Below are positions 1-6,545 of a stretch of DNA of 6,930 nucleotides, in pieces. Below the pieces are notes generated by a model. That model saw nothing but the letters and a program-made list of their open reading frames with translations. It did not search any database and was not told where the DNA came from. The stretch spans positions 1-6,930 of the forward strand of contig DAIQOP010000210.1 in the NCBI GenBank assembly GCA_036787815.1, in the 5' to 3' direction. Within the stretch, counting starts at the first letter, position 1, and every line of letters starts with the position of its first letter. Source of the stretch: DATBAK01 sp036787815 (GTDB taxonomy: Bacteria > Actinomycetota > Acidimicrobiia > IMCC26256 > PALSA-610). The position numbers and the translations under genes were made by a program.

Positions 1-137
1 AAACCCAACAAAACCAGCCGCAATCTCATCGAGTCGACTTCACCGACGATCCGGAAATCCCGCCGCGAAGACCGCCGGTCGAGGTACGTTCGTCGCGAGC
101 CGCGTCTGCGCCGCGCCGACGCTCGAAGGAGGCTCGG
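1..137. other. Leader region upstream of the alpha/beta hydrolase
   Basis: No gene can be supported here. The first 60 bases are about 52% GC by my count, clearly lower than the coding DNA that follows, as expected of a non-coding or promoter stretch. A TACGTT at 85-90 fits the loose TAnnnT pattern of an actinobacterial -10 box but has no convincing -35 partner. An 11-bp palindrome (GACCG-C-CGGTC, 70-80) lies just before it. On the minus strand an ATG at 29-27 opens a frame reading MRLRLVLLG off the window edge. It could be the start of a divergent gene, but nine codons are too few to call. Confidence 0.5.
126..132 (+). promoter_or_regulatory. Ribosome binding site of the hydrolase
   Basis: AAGGAGG is a near-perfect Shine-Dalgarno core, five bases before the GTG at 138. 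It fixes the start of the hydrolase at this GTG. There is no competing in-frame ATG nearby, and the alpha/beta-hydrolase fold begins within the first 20 residues. Confidence 0.8.
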
Positions 138-932
138 GTGGCACCGCTCGTCGAACTCGGCGTTGTGGAACGGGACGGCATCAAGATCGCGTACGAAACG
201 GGCGGTCGCGGCGATCCCGGGATCGTGTTCGTGCACGGTTGGTCGTGCGACCGCTCCTACTTCGCGCCGCAGTACGAGCGCTTCGCCGCGCGCCACGCGG
301 TCGCGGCGCTCGATCTGCACGGCCACGGCGCGAGCGACCGCCCGGCGCCGGGGCCCGGTGTCTACGCGGTCGAGGCGTTTGCCGACGACGTGCTCGCGGT
401 CGCGGCGGCCGTCGGGCTCGAGCGGCCGATCGTGATCGGTCACAGCCTCGGTGGCCTCATCGCGCTCGCGTGCGCCGCACGCGCCGGTGCGGTGCGCGCC
501 GCGGTGATGGTCGACCCGGCGCCGATCGTGAACCCGGCCATCAAGGCCTTCATCGGTCGGGCGGCCGACGCGGTCGCGGGCGACGACGATCGTTCGTGGC
601 GGGCCGGGTTCGTCGGGGGCATGTTCCTCCCGAGCGACGTCGTGCGCCGCGACGACATCATCCGCGGCATGGCGGAGCAGCCGCCGCCGGTTGCGGCCGC
701 GTCGCTGCGGGCCATCGAGCGGTTCGACGGGATTGCCGCGCTCGGCGCGGTCGCCGTGCCGCTGCTCACCATCGGCTCCGCGTCACCGAGCGACGCGTCG
801 TCCGATCTGCGCGGCGCGTGCCCGACGATCACGATCGGGCAGACCGTGGGTGCGGGTCACTTCAATCAGCTCGAGGTGCCGGACCAGGTCAGCTTCATGA
901 TCGAGCGGTTCCTCGCGATCAACTTCGCCTGA
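138..932 (+). CDS. Alpha/beta hydrolase fold protein
   Basis: A 264-residue cytoplasmic alpha/beta hydrolase, the usual size for single-domain members such as meta-cleavage-product hydrolases, esterases and lactonases. Visible landmarks in order are: a beta-hairpin start (ERDGIKIAYE, 11-20); the oxyanion-hole motif VHGW (32-35); DLHGHGASDRP (59-69), typical of the strand and turn before the nucleophile elbow; the nucleophile motif GHSLGG with Ser103; a lid region at about 130-190; and the C-terminal GAGHF with catalytic His241. The acid is probably Asp219, after PLLTIGSASPSD, with Asp126 as an alternative. No signal peptide or membrane segment is seen. The GTG start has a strong ribosome binding site. 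Its stop lies five bases from the stop of the convergent hyuA, so it is not in the hyuBA operon. Family knowledge supports hydrolysis of an ester, thioester, lactone or C-C bond. The substrate is unknown. Confidence 0.9.
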   Translation: MAPLVELGVVERDGIKIAYETGGRGDPGIVFVHGWSCDRSYFAPQYERFAARHAVAALDLHGHGASDRPAPGPGVYAVEAFADDVLAVAAAVGLERPIVIGHSLGGLIALACAARAGAVRAAVMVDPAPIVNPAIKAFIGRAADAVAGDDDRSWRAGFVGGMFLPSDVVRRDDIIRGMAEQPPPVAAASLRAIERFDGIAALGAVAVPLLTIGSASPSDASSDLRGACPTITIGQTVGAGHFNQLEVPDQVSFMIERFLAINFA

Positions 933-937
933 CGCGG

Positions 938-2995
938 TCACGGCGCGACGTCGACCAGGGTGTCGCCGTTGGTGAGCACCCGGGCGGCATCACCGGGACG
1001 CAGCACGAGCGTCGTGAAGCGGCTCTGCACGATCGCGGGGCCGGCCAGCTCAGGCCCCGGCGCGAGCTGCGTCGCGTCGTACACCGGCGCGTTCGCCCAC
1101 CGGTCGGAGACGAAGAGTCGTCGCGTCGCGATGGGCTCCGGGAGGCGCGCCTCCGCGAGTGCGAGTGGTTCCGGCCGGTCGACCAGCCCCGTCGCGATGA
1201 GGCGGAGACCGCGCACGGTCGGCTCCTGGGCGCGGGCTTCGATGAGCCGGGCTTCCTCGTTGCGGCGATGGAACTCCTCGACGGCCGCCTTCACGTGGTC
1301 CCGACCGATCGGCTCGCTCGCACGGCGCGCGAGCGGCATTGCGCGATCGAAGGTCTGGCCCGGGTACACGAGGTTGAGCAGCCACTCGAACCGTAGGCGG
1401 GAGTCGGGGACCCCGGCCGCGGCCAGCTCGGCGCGCGCCGCGGCTTCGAGATCGGTGGCCAGCGCGTCGAGTCGTGCGACGTCGACCTGCTCCCAGGCTG
1501 AGAGCAGGGTGCGGGTCGCGTCGACGACGTGATCGGCCGTGAGCAACCCGAGGGCCGAGAAGCCCGGCGCCGCGCGCGGCACGAGCACGCGGCGCATGCC
1601 GAGCGCGGCGGCCTGGGTGGTCGCGTGCACCGCTCCCATGCCGCCGAACGCGACGAGATCGAGGCGGCGCGGGTCGGCGCCCGCGAGCGACAGGACGCGC
1701 CGCACCGCGTCGGTCATGTGCGCGTCGACGAGCGCCACCACCGCGACCGCGGTCGCGTCCGCGTCGAGACCCGAGCCCGCGCCCACGGCGGCGAGGGCCT
1801 CGCGCGCGGCCGTGTCGTCGAGCCGCAGCCGTCCGCCCCAGAACGCGCCGGCGTCGAGCCGGCCGAGCACGAGGTCGGCGTCGGTCACGGTCGGGCGCGT
1901 CCCACCCCGGCCGTAACACACGGGACCCGGTTGCGAACCGGCCGACTCGGGGCCGACGTGCAGGATCCCGTCGTCGACGTGCGCGATCGAACCTCCGCCC
2001 GCACCGATCGACGCGATGTCGACCATCGGCAGTGCGATGCAGTACCGATGCCGCCAGTTCCAGTCGCTGCGCAGCTCCGGGCGCCCGTCGCGGATGAGGC
2101 AGACGTCGTAGCTCGTGCCGCCCATGTCGACGGACACGAGGTCGTGCAGCCCGGCCGCCGTCGCCGCGCGTGCCGCGGCGACCACGCCACCGGTGGGGCC
2201 GGACCCGATCGTCGCGACGGCGCGGCTGCCGATCACCGAGGGCGTGGCGACCCCGCCGGCCGACGTCGCGATCAGGAGCTCGCTCGTGTAGCCCGACGCC
2301 CGCAGCCGTTCCTGGAGCCGGTCGAGGTAGCGCACGATCGGCGGGCCGACGTACGCGTTGACGAGCGTGGTCGACGTACGCTCGAACTCGGGTGGCTTCG
2401 GGTACACCTCGTGCGACAACGACACGAGCTCGACGTCGGGGAACTCCTCCAGGACGATCTCGCGGGCGCGGAGCTCGTGCGCCGGATTCAGGTACGAATG
2501 CAGGAACGCAACGGCGATCGACGTGACGCCCAGCTTGTGCAGGCGCCGGGTCGCGTGGCGCACCGCGTCTTCGTCGAGGGGAGTCTCGACCTCGCCCTCC
2601 GCCGTCATGCGCTCGGCGATCTCGAGCCGCACGCGCCGGCGCGCGATCGGTTCGGGCGCGGGATACGCCGGGTCCCAGATGTCTTCCTTGTAGCAGCGGC
2701 GGAACTCGATCTCGTCCCGGAAGCCCTCGGTGACGAGCAGACCGGTCGGCGCGCCCGACATCTGGATCATCGTGTTGTCGCCGGTGGTGGTGCCGTGCAC
2801 GATCGACGTCGTGGCCGCGAGGAGCGTGCTCGCGTCGGCGAACCCCGCGGCTTCCGCGAGTCGCGCGATGCCCGCGAGCACGCCTTCCGACTGGTCGCCC
2901 GGCGTCGTGGGCGTCTTCTCCAGGATGAAGCTGCCGTCGGGCGCGAGCAGCACGCAGTCGGTGAAGGTTCCCCCGACGTCCAACCCGATCCTCAT
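938..2995 (-). CDS. hyuA: Hydantoinase A / oxoprolinase-type ATPase subunit (HyuA family)
   Basis: A 685-residue ASKHA-fold ATPase subunit, a normal length for HyuA-type proteins and far shorter than fused 5-oxoprolinases. Visible landmarks are: the N-terminal nucleotide-binding motif GLDVGGTFTD (4-13); HGTTTGDN (68-75); the central hydantoinase A region with SAGGV (245-249) and GSGPTGG (264-270); the second phosphate motif SVDMGGTSYDV (288-298); IGAGGGSI (330-337); QPGPVCYGRGG (355-365); and FGGMGAVH (450-457). A C-terminal domain follows. Family members work with a HyuB subunit in ATP-dependent opening of hydantoins or lactams, or in ketone carboxylation (acetone and acetophenone carboxylases). 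The ATG at 2995 was chosen because the family N-terminus MRIGLDVGGTFTD begins there. The frame runs open further upstream, but that sequence is Arg-rich shadow of hyuB. ATGA overlaps the hyuB stop, so translation is probably coupled; no strong Shine-Dalgarno is visible. The symbol marks the family only, and the substrate is not determined. Confidence 0.92.
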   Translation of the reverse strand: MRIGLDVGGTFTDCVLLAPDGSFILEKTPTTPGDQSEGVLAGIARLAEAAGFADASTLLAATTSIVHGTTTGDNTMIQMSGAPTGLLVTEGFRDEIEFRRCYKEDIWDPAYPAPEPIARRRVRLEIAERMTAEGEVETPLDEDAVRHATRRLHKLGVTSIAVAFLHSYLNPAHELRAREIVLEEFPDVELVSLSHEVYPKPPEFERTSTTLVNAYVGPPIVRYLDRLQERLRASGYTSELLIATSAGGVATPSVIGSRAVATIGSGPTGGVVAAARAATAAGLHDLVSVDMGGTSYDVCLIRDGRPELRSDWNWRHRYCIALPMVDIASIGAGGGSIAHVDDGILHVGPESAGSQPGPVCYGRGGTRPTVTDADLVLGRLDAGAFWGGRLRLDDTAAREALAAVGAGSGLDADATAVAVVALVDAHMTDAVRRVLSLAGADPRRLDLVAFGGMGAVHATTQAAALGMRRVLVPRAAPGFSALGLLTADHVVDATRTLLSAWEQVDVARLDALATDLEAAARAELAAAGVPDSRLRFEWLLNLVYPGQTFDRAMPLARRASEPIGRDHVKAAVEEFHRRNEEARLIEARAQEPTVRGLRLIATGLVDRPEPLALAEARLPEPIATRRLFVSDRWANAPVYDATQLAPGPELAGPAIVQSRFTTLVLRPGDAARVLTNGDTLVDVAP

Positions 2996-3427
2996 GCGGA
3001 TTCGCTCGCTCGCGCCTTGGCCGCGCGCAGGGTTGCCGTGGCCGGGAGGTCGAGGGCGAGGGTGCAGGCTTCGAGGGAGCCGGTGATCACGACGCCGTAG
3101 TCGCGTGCCGCGCCCTCGATCGACACGTACTCGTCCCACACGTCGTCGAGCACGGCTTCGGGATCGCGCGCGAGCGCATCGCCCCAGCCTCCGCCGCCGC
3201 CGAAGTCGTAGACGAGCTGCTCGCCCGTCTCGAGTCGCACGCCCGCGACCGACGGGTCGACCACGATCTGCTCGTCGGGTGGGCCGCCGACGCGCAGCGT
3301 GCACCGGTCGGGGGATCCGGAGCGCCCGCCCGCGATGCCGGGATGCACGTGGTACTGGTTGACGACGTACTGGTTCACGAGCGTCGGGGTCCGCACCTCC
3401 TTCACGAGCCGCACCCGCCCCGCCATT
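2992..3427 (-). CDS. hyuB: Hydantoinase B subunit, C-terminal part displaced by the frameshift
   Basis: This is the second piece of the same hyuB gene, one frame away. About 140 residues are HyuB-like, starting VRLVKEVRTP right where the first piece loses homology. It contains GRSGSPDRCTLRVG, then DFGGGGGWGDALARDPEAVLDDVWDEYVSIEGAARDYGVVI. This matches the family's usual C-terminal pattern of a Gly-rich loop, GDPLxRDPExVxxDV and AxxDYGVV. The only near start is ATG 3427-3425, which falls inside the GEWRGG codons of the first frame and has no clear binding site, so independent translation is unlikely. The stop TGA (2994-2992) overlaps the hyuA ATG as ATGA, the normal junction for a coupled operon pair, which argues that this frame is the genuine end of hyuB. 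Adding one base near 3413-3414 would join the two pieces into a 589-residue protein. Confidence 0.82.
3352..3381. repeat. 15-bp tandem duplication within hyuB C-terminus
   Basis: The nine-base word GTACTGGTT occurs at 3352-3360 and again at 3367-3375, exactly 15 bases apart, so the coding strand reads VNQY-V-VNQY-H. The period is a multiple of three and keeps the frame. The remaining six bases of each unit differ, so it is either an old duplication or a chance codon repeat. Confidence 0.45.
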
Positions 3428-4760
3428 CGCCCGCGCCCCCCGAGTCGGTGAGGTAGTTGCGGCCCCGCAGGATGTGCGGGAACAGCACCTCGTTGAGCTC
3501 GGCTGACGCCTTGATGAGGTTGCCGTTCGACGCGACGAGCGCGCCCCACCCGTCGACGCCGCGCACCGCGTTGACCCAACCGGCGTTGGTCTCGCCACCG
3601 TGGTCGAAGAACGGCCGGCCGCTGCGGGGATCGAGATCGCCCCACATCTGCCGCGGGCTCCCGTACTTGTACGTCTGCGGCGCGCACCGGTCGGGGAGGA
3701 TCTGCGCCATCGCGAGCGCGATCACGTCGCCGACCTCGACACCCGGGTGATGGGTGCCGCTCGACACCGGCTTGCCGGGTGTGGGGTTCACGCACGAGCC
3801 GAGCGGCGCGCGCAGGTCGATGCAGTCGAAGAAGCCTTCGTTCTTCGGGATCGAAGGGTCGACGAGCGAAGCCAGCTGGGCGATCGTGTAGCCGCGCGTG
3901 TTGCCGAACGTCGACCACGCCTGGATCTCGGGCCGTTCGTCGGAGCCGTCGAAGTCGACGATCAGCCGATCGCCCACGATGGTGATCGCGACGTGTACGT
4001 GGATGTCGCGGTTGCCCGACGGGTCGGAATCGACGTAGACGTCGGCCTCGTAGACGCCGTCGGGCCACTCGGAGATCTCCGCGGAGAAGCGGCGACGGGC
4101 ATCGGCGATGGTCCAGTCGACGGCGGCGCGCACCGCGTCGGCTCCGTTGGCCTCCATGATCTCGGTGAGCCGGGCGACGCCGAGCTGCGCGGCACCGACC
4201 TGCGCGCGGAGGTCGCCGATGAATCCCTCGAGCCGGTTGTTCGCCCGCATGGTGAGCACGACGTCGCGCCGCTCCCGACCGCCGTCGATGATCTTGAGCA
4301 ACGGGTAGCGCGTGCCTTCCGACCAGATGTCCTTGGCGAAGGTGTTGTACCCGCCGGCCATCGCCCCGCCGGTGTCACCGTGGTGGCACTGGATCGACGC
4401 GATGAGCAGCAGCTCTCCGCCGGGATCGAAGACCGGCGCGAACACGTTGAAGTCGGGGAGGTGGCCGCCGCCGTGGTACGGGTCGTTGGCGACGATCACG
4501 TCGCCCGGCGTGAGCTCGTCGCCGAAGAAGTCGATCGCGAACCGCACGGGCAGCGTGGAGGAGAGCATGAACTGCGGGATGCCGACCGAGAGCGCGGCGA
4601 GCCGGCCCTGCCCGTCGAGGATCGTCGCGTTCCGCTCGTTGCTCTGATTGAGGATCGCTGTCGTCGCGGTGCGCGACACGAACGTCGCCATCTCGAAGCA
4701 GACCGTCTCCATCGCGGAGCGGATGACCTCGGCGGTCACCTGATCGATGGCGCCTGACAT
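3402..4760 (-). CDS. hyuB: Hydantoinase B subunit (HyuB family), N-terminal part of a frameshifted gene
   Basis: As read this is 452 residues and ends early at TGA 3404-3402. The true gene almost certainly runs to 2992 (about 589 residues, normal for HyuB). The N-terminus (DQVTAEVIRSAMETVCFEMA, 6-25) is the standard HyuB opening. Family landmarks follow: NERNATILDGQGRLAA (41-56), GDVIVANDPYHGGGHLPD (86-103, likely metal/active-site region), QCHHGDTGG (124-132), DIWSEGTRYP (144-153), a long MRANNRLEGFIGDLRAQ helix (171-187), NEGFFDCIDLRAPLGSCVNP (307-326), and YLTDSGGAGEWRGG (436-449). After RGG449 only CGS and a stop remain, while the family's expected continuation is in the neighbouring frame. 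The ATG at 4760 matches the family start. An in-frame TTG at 4778, six bases after a GGAGG, would add six residues as an alternative. First gene of the hyuB-hyuA pair. As written the subunit would lack its C-terminal quarter. Confidence 0.88.
   Translation of the reverse strand: MSGAIDQVTAEVIRSAMETVCFEMATFVSRTATTAILNQSNERNATILDGQGRLAALSVGIPQFMLSSTLPVRFAIDFFGDELTPGDVIVANDPYHGGGHLPDFNVFAPVFDPGGELLLIASIQCHHGDTGGAMAGGYNTFAKDIWSEGTRYPLLKIIDGGRERRDVVLTMRANNRLEGFIGDLRAQVGAAQLGVARLTEIMEANGADAVRAAVDWTIADARRRFSAEISEWPDGVYEADVYVDSDPSGNRDIHVHVAITIVGDRLIVDFDGSDERPEIQAWSTFGNTRGYTIAQLASLVDPSIPKNEGFFDCIDLRAPLGSCVNPTPGKPVSSGTHHPGVEVGDVIALAMAQILPDRCAPQTYKYGSPRQMWGDLDPRSGRPFFDHGGETNAGWVNAVRGVDGWGALVASNGNLIKASAELNEVLFPHILRGRNYLTDSGGAGEWRGGCGS
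3411..3424 (-). other. Frameshift site in hyuB (probable one-base deletion in a G-rich tract)
   Basis: On the coding strand the tract reads GGCGGGGCGGGTGC. Upstream codons TGG CGG GGC GGG give WRGG in the first frame. Downstream, GTG CGG CTC GTG AAG gives VRLVK in the other. One extra G before the TGC (four Gs instead of three) reads ...W-R-G-G-V-R-L-V-K-E-V, which fits the family pattern RGGxGxVxEx. A missing base in a GC-rich homopolymer is a classic sequencing or assembly error, but a real mutation or -1 slippage cannot be excluded. There is no textbook X-XXY-YYZ slippery heptamer. Confidence 0.75.
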
Positions 4761-4769
4761 GCGTGTCAG
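4754..4769. promoter_or_regulatory. Inverted repeat over the hyuB start: candidate operator
   Basis: CTGACA-TGCG-TGTCAG is a perfect 6-bp inverted repeat with a four-base spacer. It covers the hyuB ATG (4760-4758) and the end of a candidate -10 box (4773-4768). A dyad over promoter and start codon is where a dimeric repressor such as a TetR-, GntR- or MarR-type protein would block transcription. No regulator gene is in the window, so the binding protein is unknown. It could also form a small hairpin in the hyuB mRNA. Confidence 0.45.
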
Positions 4770-4773
4770 ACTA
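4768..4773 (-). promoter_or_regulatory. Candidate -10 box for a leaderless hyuBA transcript
   Basis: On the minus strand TAGTCT (pattern TAnnnT) ends seven bases before the hyuB ATG. Leaderless actinobacterial genes commonly carry TAnnnT at about this distance, so transcription could begin at or beside the start codon. This would explain why no Shine-Dalgarno lies at the normal distance from this ATG. No -35 box is evident. Confidence 0.35.
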
Positions 4774-4868
4774 CGCAACAATCGCCTCCGGGAGGACCAA
4801 GCAGCCGCAGCCGGCGCAACCAGTGCAGAGCGGAATGGCGAAGCGCACGCGGATGCGACCATGAAGAC

Positions 4869-4873
4869 AGGAG
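4869..4873 (+). promoter_or_regulatory. Ribosome binding site of the acyl-CoA ligase
   Basis: AGGAG ends four bases before the ATG at 4878 and supports that start. The protein's N-terminus (MPFDWQPREPDARRARGY) then precedes the usual ANL-family N-terminal domain. Confidence 0.7.
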
Positions 4874-4877
4874 CAGG

Positions 4878-6545
4878 ATGCCTTTCGACTGGCAGCCGCG
4901 CGAGCCGGATGCGAGGCGCGCCCGGGGATACGTGAACGCGGGCTTCTGGAACGACGAGACGCTGGGTTCGATCCTGGCGACCGGTCTGCGCGCGGTTCCC
5001 GAGCACGCGTTCACCGTGCGTTCGGAGCGCTTTCCGTTCCGGGGAACGTTCCGTGACGTCGACGCGCGGGCGTGTCGCGTCGCCGCGGGGTTGCGAGCGC
5101 GGGGGATCGGCCCGGGCGACGCCGTCGCGTTCCAGCTCCCCAACTGGGTCGACGCGGCCGCGGCCTTCTACGCGATCGCGTACCTCGGCGCCGTCGTCGT
5201 GCCGATCGTGCACTTCTACGGAGCCAAGGAGGTCGGCTACATCCTTCGGCGCACGCGGGTGAAGGCGCTCGTGACGGCCGACCGGTTCGGGCACCAGGAC
5301 TTCGTCGCGAACCTCGACGCGATCCGGGCCGAGGGCGGCGTCCCCGATCTCGAGTGGGTCGCAGTCGTCGGCGACTCCGTCGCCGTCGGCCCGCCCGGTG
5401 GCACGTTCGCGTTCTCCGACCTGTTGGAGCACGGATCGCTCGATGCGCCGGTCGCCGTCGACCCGATGGCACCCGCGTTGATCGCGTACACGAGCGGCAC
5501 GACGGCCGACCCCAAAGGTGTGGTGCACGTGCACCGCACGATCAACGCGGAGATCCGCCAACTCTCGTCGATACAACCGAACCAGCAGGCGCCGGCCGAT
5601 GATCCCGCCGCGATCGACATGATCACCGGCGCACCGGTCGGCCACGGCATCGGCATGCTCGCCGCGCTGCTCACGCCGGTGTTCCGCCGCCGCAACGTGC
5701 ACCTCATCGACGTGTGGGACCCGAAACGGGTGCTCGCGGCGATGGTGGAAGACCACCTCTCCGCCGGGCAGGGCGCGACGTTCTTCCTCACGAGCCTGCT
5801 CGATCACCCCGACTTCGATCCGGCGGTGCACGGGCCGCTGATGGCGCACATCGGGCTCGGAGGAGCCGCGGTACCCGTCGCCGTGTGCGAGCGCGCGCGT
5901 GCGATCGGGATCGAGTGCTCACGCAGCTTCGGGTGCACCGAGCACCCGTCGATCACCGGCTCGACGTTCGAGGATCCGTGGGATCAACGCGCCAAGACCG
6001 ACGGTCGGCCGCTCGCGGGTGTCGAGATGCGCCTCGTCGACGAAGACGGTCGCGACGTCGGGGTCGGTGAGCCCGGCGAGATCATCTCGCGCGGCCCCGA
6101 TTGCTTCTTCGGCTACACGGACCCGGCGCGCACCGCCGAGTGCTTCGACTCCGACGGCTGGTACGCGACCGGCGACGTCGGCGTGCTCGACGAAGCGGGT
6201 TGCCTCTCGATCACCGATCGCAAGAAGGACATCATCATCCGGGGCGGCGAGAACATCAGCGCGCAGGAGGTCGAGGAGTTGATCGCACGACTTCCGGGTG
6301 TGGCCGAGTGCGCGGTGGTGGCCGCGCCCGACCCGCGCCTCGGAGAGCACGCGGCCGTGTTCGTGCGTATGCAGGCGGGGTTCGACGACCCGTCGCTCGG
6401 GGCGGTGCGGTCGCACCTCGACGCGGCCGGTCTCGCGCGGCAGAAATGGCCGGAGGAGGTGCGGTCGGTGGAGGAGTTCCCGCGCACGCCGAGCGGCAAG
6501 GTGCAGAAGTTCGTGCTGCGCGCGCGACTGAGCGAGCAGTCGTGA
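4878..6545 (+). CDS. AMP-forming acyl-CoA synthetase (ANL superfamily)
   Basis: A 555-residue acyl-CoA ligase of normal length with every core ANL motif. It should activate a carboxylic acid through an acyl-adenylate to its CoA thioester. Landmarks are: the P-loop YTSGTTADPKGVVH (204-217); a substrate-pocket region around APVGHGIGM (252-260); SFGCTEHPSITG (350-361), the A5 motif with Cys where Tyr-Gly-x-Thr-Glu proteins usually have another small residue; DGRPLAGVEMRLVDEDG (375-391); GWYATGDVG (427-435) with the ATP-ribose-binding Asp433; the hinge DRKKDIIIRGGENIS (447-461); and RTPSGKVQKF (536-545) with the adenylation Lys541. No signal peptide or membrane segment is seen. The TEHPSITG region recalls cyclohexanecarboxylate-CoA ligase-like and FadD-like actinobacterial enzymes from memory, but the substrate is uncertain. 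It starts divergently from hyuB. Its stop overlaps the next gene (GTGA), so the two are probably co-translated. Confidence 0.93.
   Translation: MPFDWQPREPDARRARGYVNAGFWNDETLGSILATGLRAVPEHAFTVRSERFPFRGTFRDVDARACRVAAGLRARGIGPGDAVAFQLPNWVDAAAAFYAIAYLGAVVVPIVHFYGAKEVGYILRRTRVKALVTADRFGHQDFVANLDAIRAEGGVPDLEWVAVVGDSVAVGPPGGTFAFSDLLEHGSLDAPVAVDPMAPALIAYTSGTTADPKGVVHVHRTINAEIRQLSSIQPNQQAPADDPAAIDMITGAPVGHGIGMLAALLTPVFRRRNVHLIDVWDPKRVLAAMVEDHLSAGQGATFFLTSLLDHPDFDPAVHGPLMAHIGLGGAAVPVAVCERARAIGIECSRSFGCTEHPSITGSTFEDPWDQRAKTDGRPLAGVEMRLVDEDGRDVGVGEPGEIISRGPDCFFGYTDPARTAECFDSDGWYATGDVGVLDEAGCLSITDRKKDIIIRGGENISAQEVEELIARLPGVAECAVVAAPDPRLGEHAAVFVRMQAGFDDPSLGAVRSHLDAAGLARQKWPEEVRSVEEFPRTPSGKVQKFVLRARLSEQS

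Larger units (their letters stand above)
4761..4877. other. Divergent intergenic region between hyuB and the acyl-CoA ligase
   Basis: This 117-bp gap holds the start signals for both divergent units. Besides the inverted repeat and candidate -10 near hyuB, it has a palindrome CCTCC-G-GGAGG at 4785-4795, which gives a Shine-Dalgarno-like word on both strands. On the minus strand its GGAGG sits six bases before an in-frame TTG (4778-4776). No clear promoter for the ligase is seen. An ATG at 4861 on the plus strand is out of frame with the ligase. Confidence 0.6.

Noticed and set aside
1..29. Possible divergent gene start on the minus strand (MRLRLVLLG from ATG at 29)
   Set aside because: Only nine codons are in the window and the binding site is weak (GGTGAA nine bases away). 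It is possible but not supportable.
930..960. Shared bidirectional terminator between hydrolase and hyuA
   Set aside because: Only short imperfect GC complementarity is present and there is no T-run, so it cannot be distinguished from background.
239..1396. Plus-strand open frame of 385 codons overlapping the hydrolase and the 3' end of hyuA
   Set aside because: Highly Arg-rich translation of the hydrolase in another frame, running over a convergent gene. There is no domain and no ribosome binding site.
1529..3100. Plus-strand open frame of 523 codons antisense to hyuA
   Set aside because: Its protein is Arg/Ala/His/Asp-rich low-complexity sequence with no recognisable motif. Such shadows are normal opposite GC-rich genes, and hyuA on the other strand has full family motifs.
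3402..3427. Programmed -1 ribosomal frameshifting in hyuB
   Set aside because: No canonical slippery heptamer and no precedent I know of in HyuB proteins. A missing G in the tract explains the data more simply.
2996..3598. Upstream extension of the hyuA frame
   Set aside because: The residues before MRIGLDVGGTFTD are Arg/Gly/Ala-rich and overlap the HyuB C-terminal coding sequence. The family N-terminus and the ATGA junction fix the start at 2995.
3600..4757. Plus-strand open frame of 385 codons antisense to hyuB
   Set aside because: Same shadow composition, with no motif or binding site. It mirrors hyuB codons.
4761..5849. Long N-terminal extension of the hyuB frame across the divergent ligase gene
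   Set aside because: The extension is Arg/His/Asp-rich shadow translation antisense to the well-supported acyl-CoA ligase. The HyuB family start is at 4760.
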